Positions 63,606-64,000 of a stretch of DNA of 64,000 bases are shown here, one piece after another. Source of the stretch: Embiotoca jacksoni (Eukaryota; Chordata; Actinopteri; Embiotocidae); contig JAKOON010000002.1 in NCBI GenBank assembly GCA_022577435.1, forward strand, positions 12,203,184 through 12,267,183. Direction: 5' to 3'. Position 1 is the stretch's first letter. Each line of letters starts with the position of its first letter. The position numbers were made by a program, and so were the translations under genes. The notes beneath the pieces were generated by a model. It was not told the origin of the DNA. It was given only the letters and a program-made list of their open reading frames with translations, and did no database searches.

Positions 63606-64000
63606 TTCATTACAAACTAGTTTTGGTCTAATGTTCTTTTTGGGTCCGTGAAGGTTTTTTTTACGGGCAGACTTCCCATGCAAGTCAAATTTGTGTAATT
63701 GACTTCTGACTGCAGACACTTGAACATTAACACCAACAGCTGCACGCCTTACCTGCAGAGTGATGCACTTTTGTGGTACTTGGAGACTGCTCCAGTTCTG
63801 GACAAATTGGCAGTGGTATGCAATTTACACCATTTGTTGCTGATTTTCCTCAAAGAAATTGGAGATCATTTGAAGTCTCTTACCAGACTCATAGTCTTAC
63901 ACAACAATTTTATTTTCTGAAGTCCAGAGAGCTCTTTGGTACACCACACACATTTCAAAAGCAAAGGGAACAGCAGACCCCCGATGTCAGAGGTTTGAAT

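Overview
This window is vertebrate nuclear DNA, almost certainly from a ray-finned (teleost) fish. The genes are split into exons with GT-AG introns, the intergenic DNA is rich in (CA)n repeats, and there are remnants of Tc1/mariner, piggyBac-type and L2-type elements. Four protein-coding genes are complete or nearly so. A neurotrophin of the NGF/neurotrophin-6 type lies on the + strand (coding exon 24042-24932). Tetraspanin-2 is on the + strand (eight coding exons, 31976-43137). A mitochondrial glutamate-carrier-like SLC25 gene is on the - strand (nine coding exons, 51492-48608). A thyrotropin beta-like glycoprotein hormone gene is on the - strand (two coding exons, 54100-53329).

Layout: 1-24 kb holds no recognisable coding exon. 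It contains a 236-bp piggyBac-type MITE, mariner remnants, a Tc1 remnant, microsatellites, a 28-bp perfect palindrome centred on a CRE, and a possible noncoding first exon for the neurotrophin near 6 kb. From 24.0 to 25.4 kb is the neurotrophin coding exon with its 3' end. From 25.4 to 31.6 kb is intergenic, with a 726-bp element bearing imperfect inverted ends. From 31.6 to about 46.2 kb is tspan2, with a 7-kb first intron and an L2-type LINE fragment in intron 7. From about 47.1 to 51.6 kb is the SLC25 gene, convergent with tspan2. From 53.15 to 54.29 kb is the compact hormone gene, with TATA box, noncoding exon 1 and poly(A) signal all visible. From 54.3 to 64 kb no gene could be recognised; there is a candidate promoter/first exon near 58 kb, an uncertain K/E-rich open exon near 61.4 kb, and another mariner remnant near 63.2 kb.

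The genes are neighbours by ancestry, not by shared pathway. TSHB, TSPAN2 and NGF are also adjacent, in the same relative orientation, on human chromosome 1p13, so this is a conserved vertebrate block, here with an SLC25 carrier between tspan2 and tshb. The neurotrophin carries a basic insertion between its second and third cysteines, exactly 22 residues longer than the human NGF spacing, which is the published hallmark of fish neurotrophin-6. The thyrotropin beta chain is divergent and carries an extra cysteine, which suggests the less-studied fish paralogue (tshbb type). Together these point to one of two teleost-duplicated copies of the region. No new multi-gene system is evident; the most interesting items are these two diverged hormone/growth-factor paralogues.
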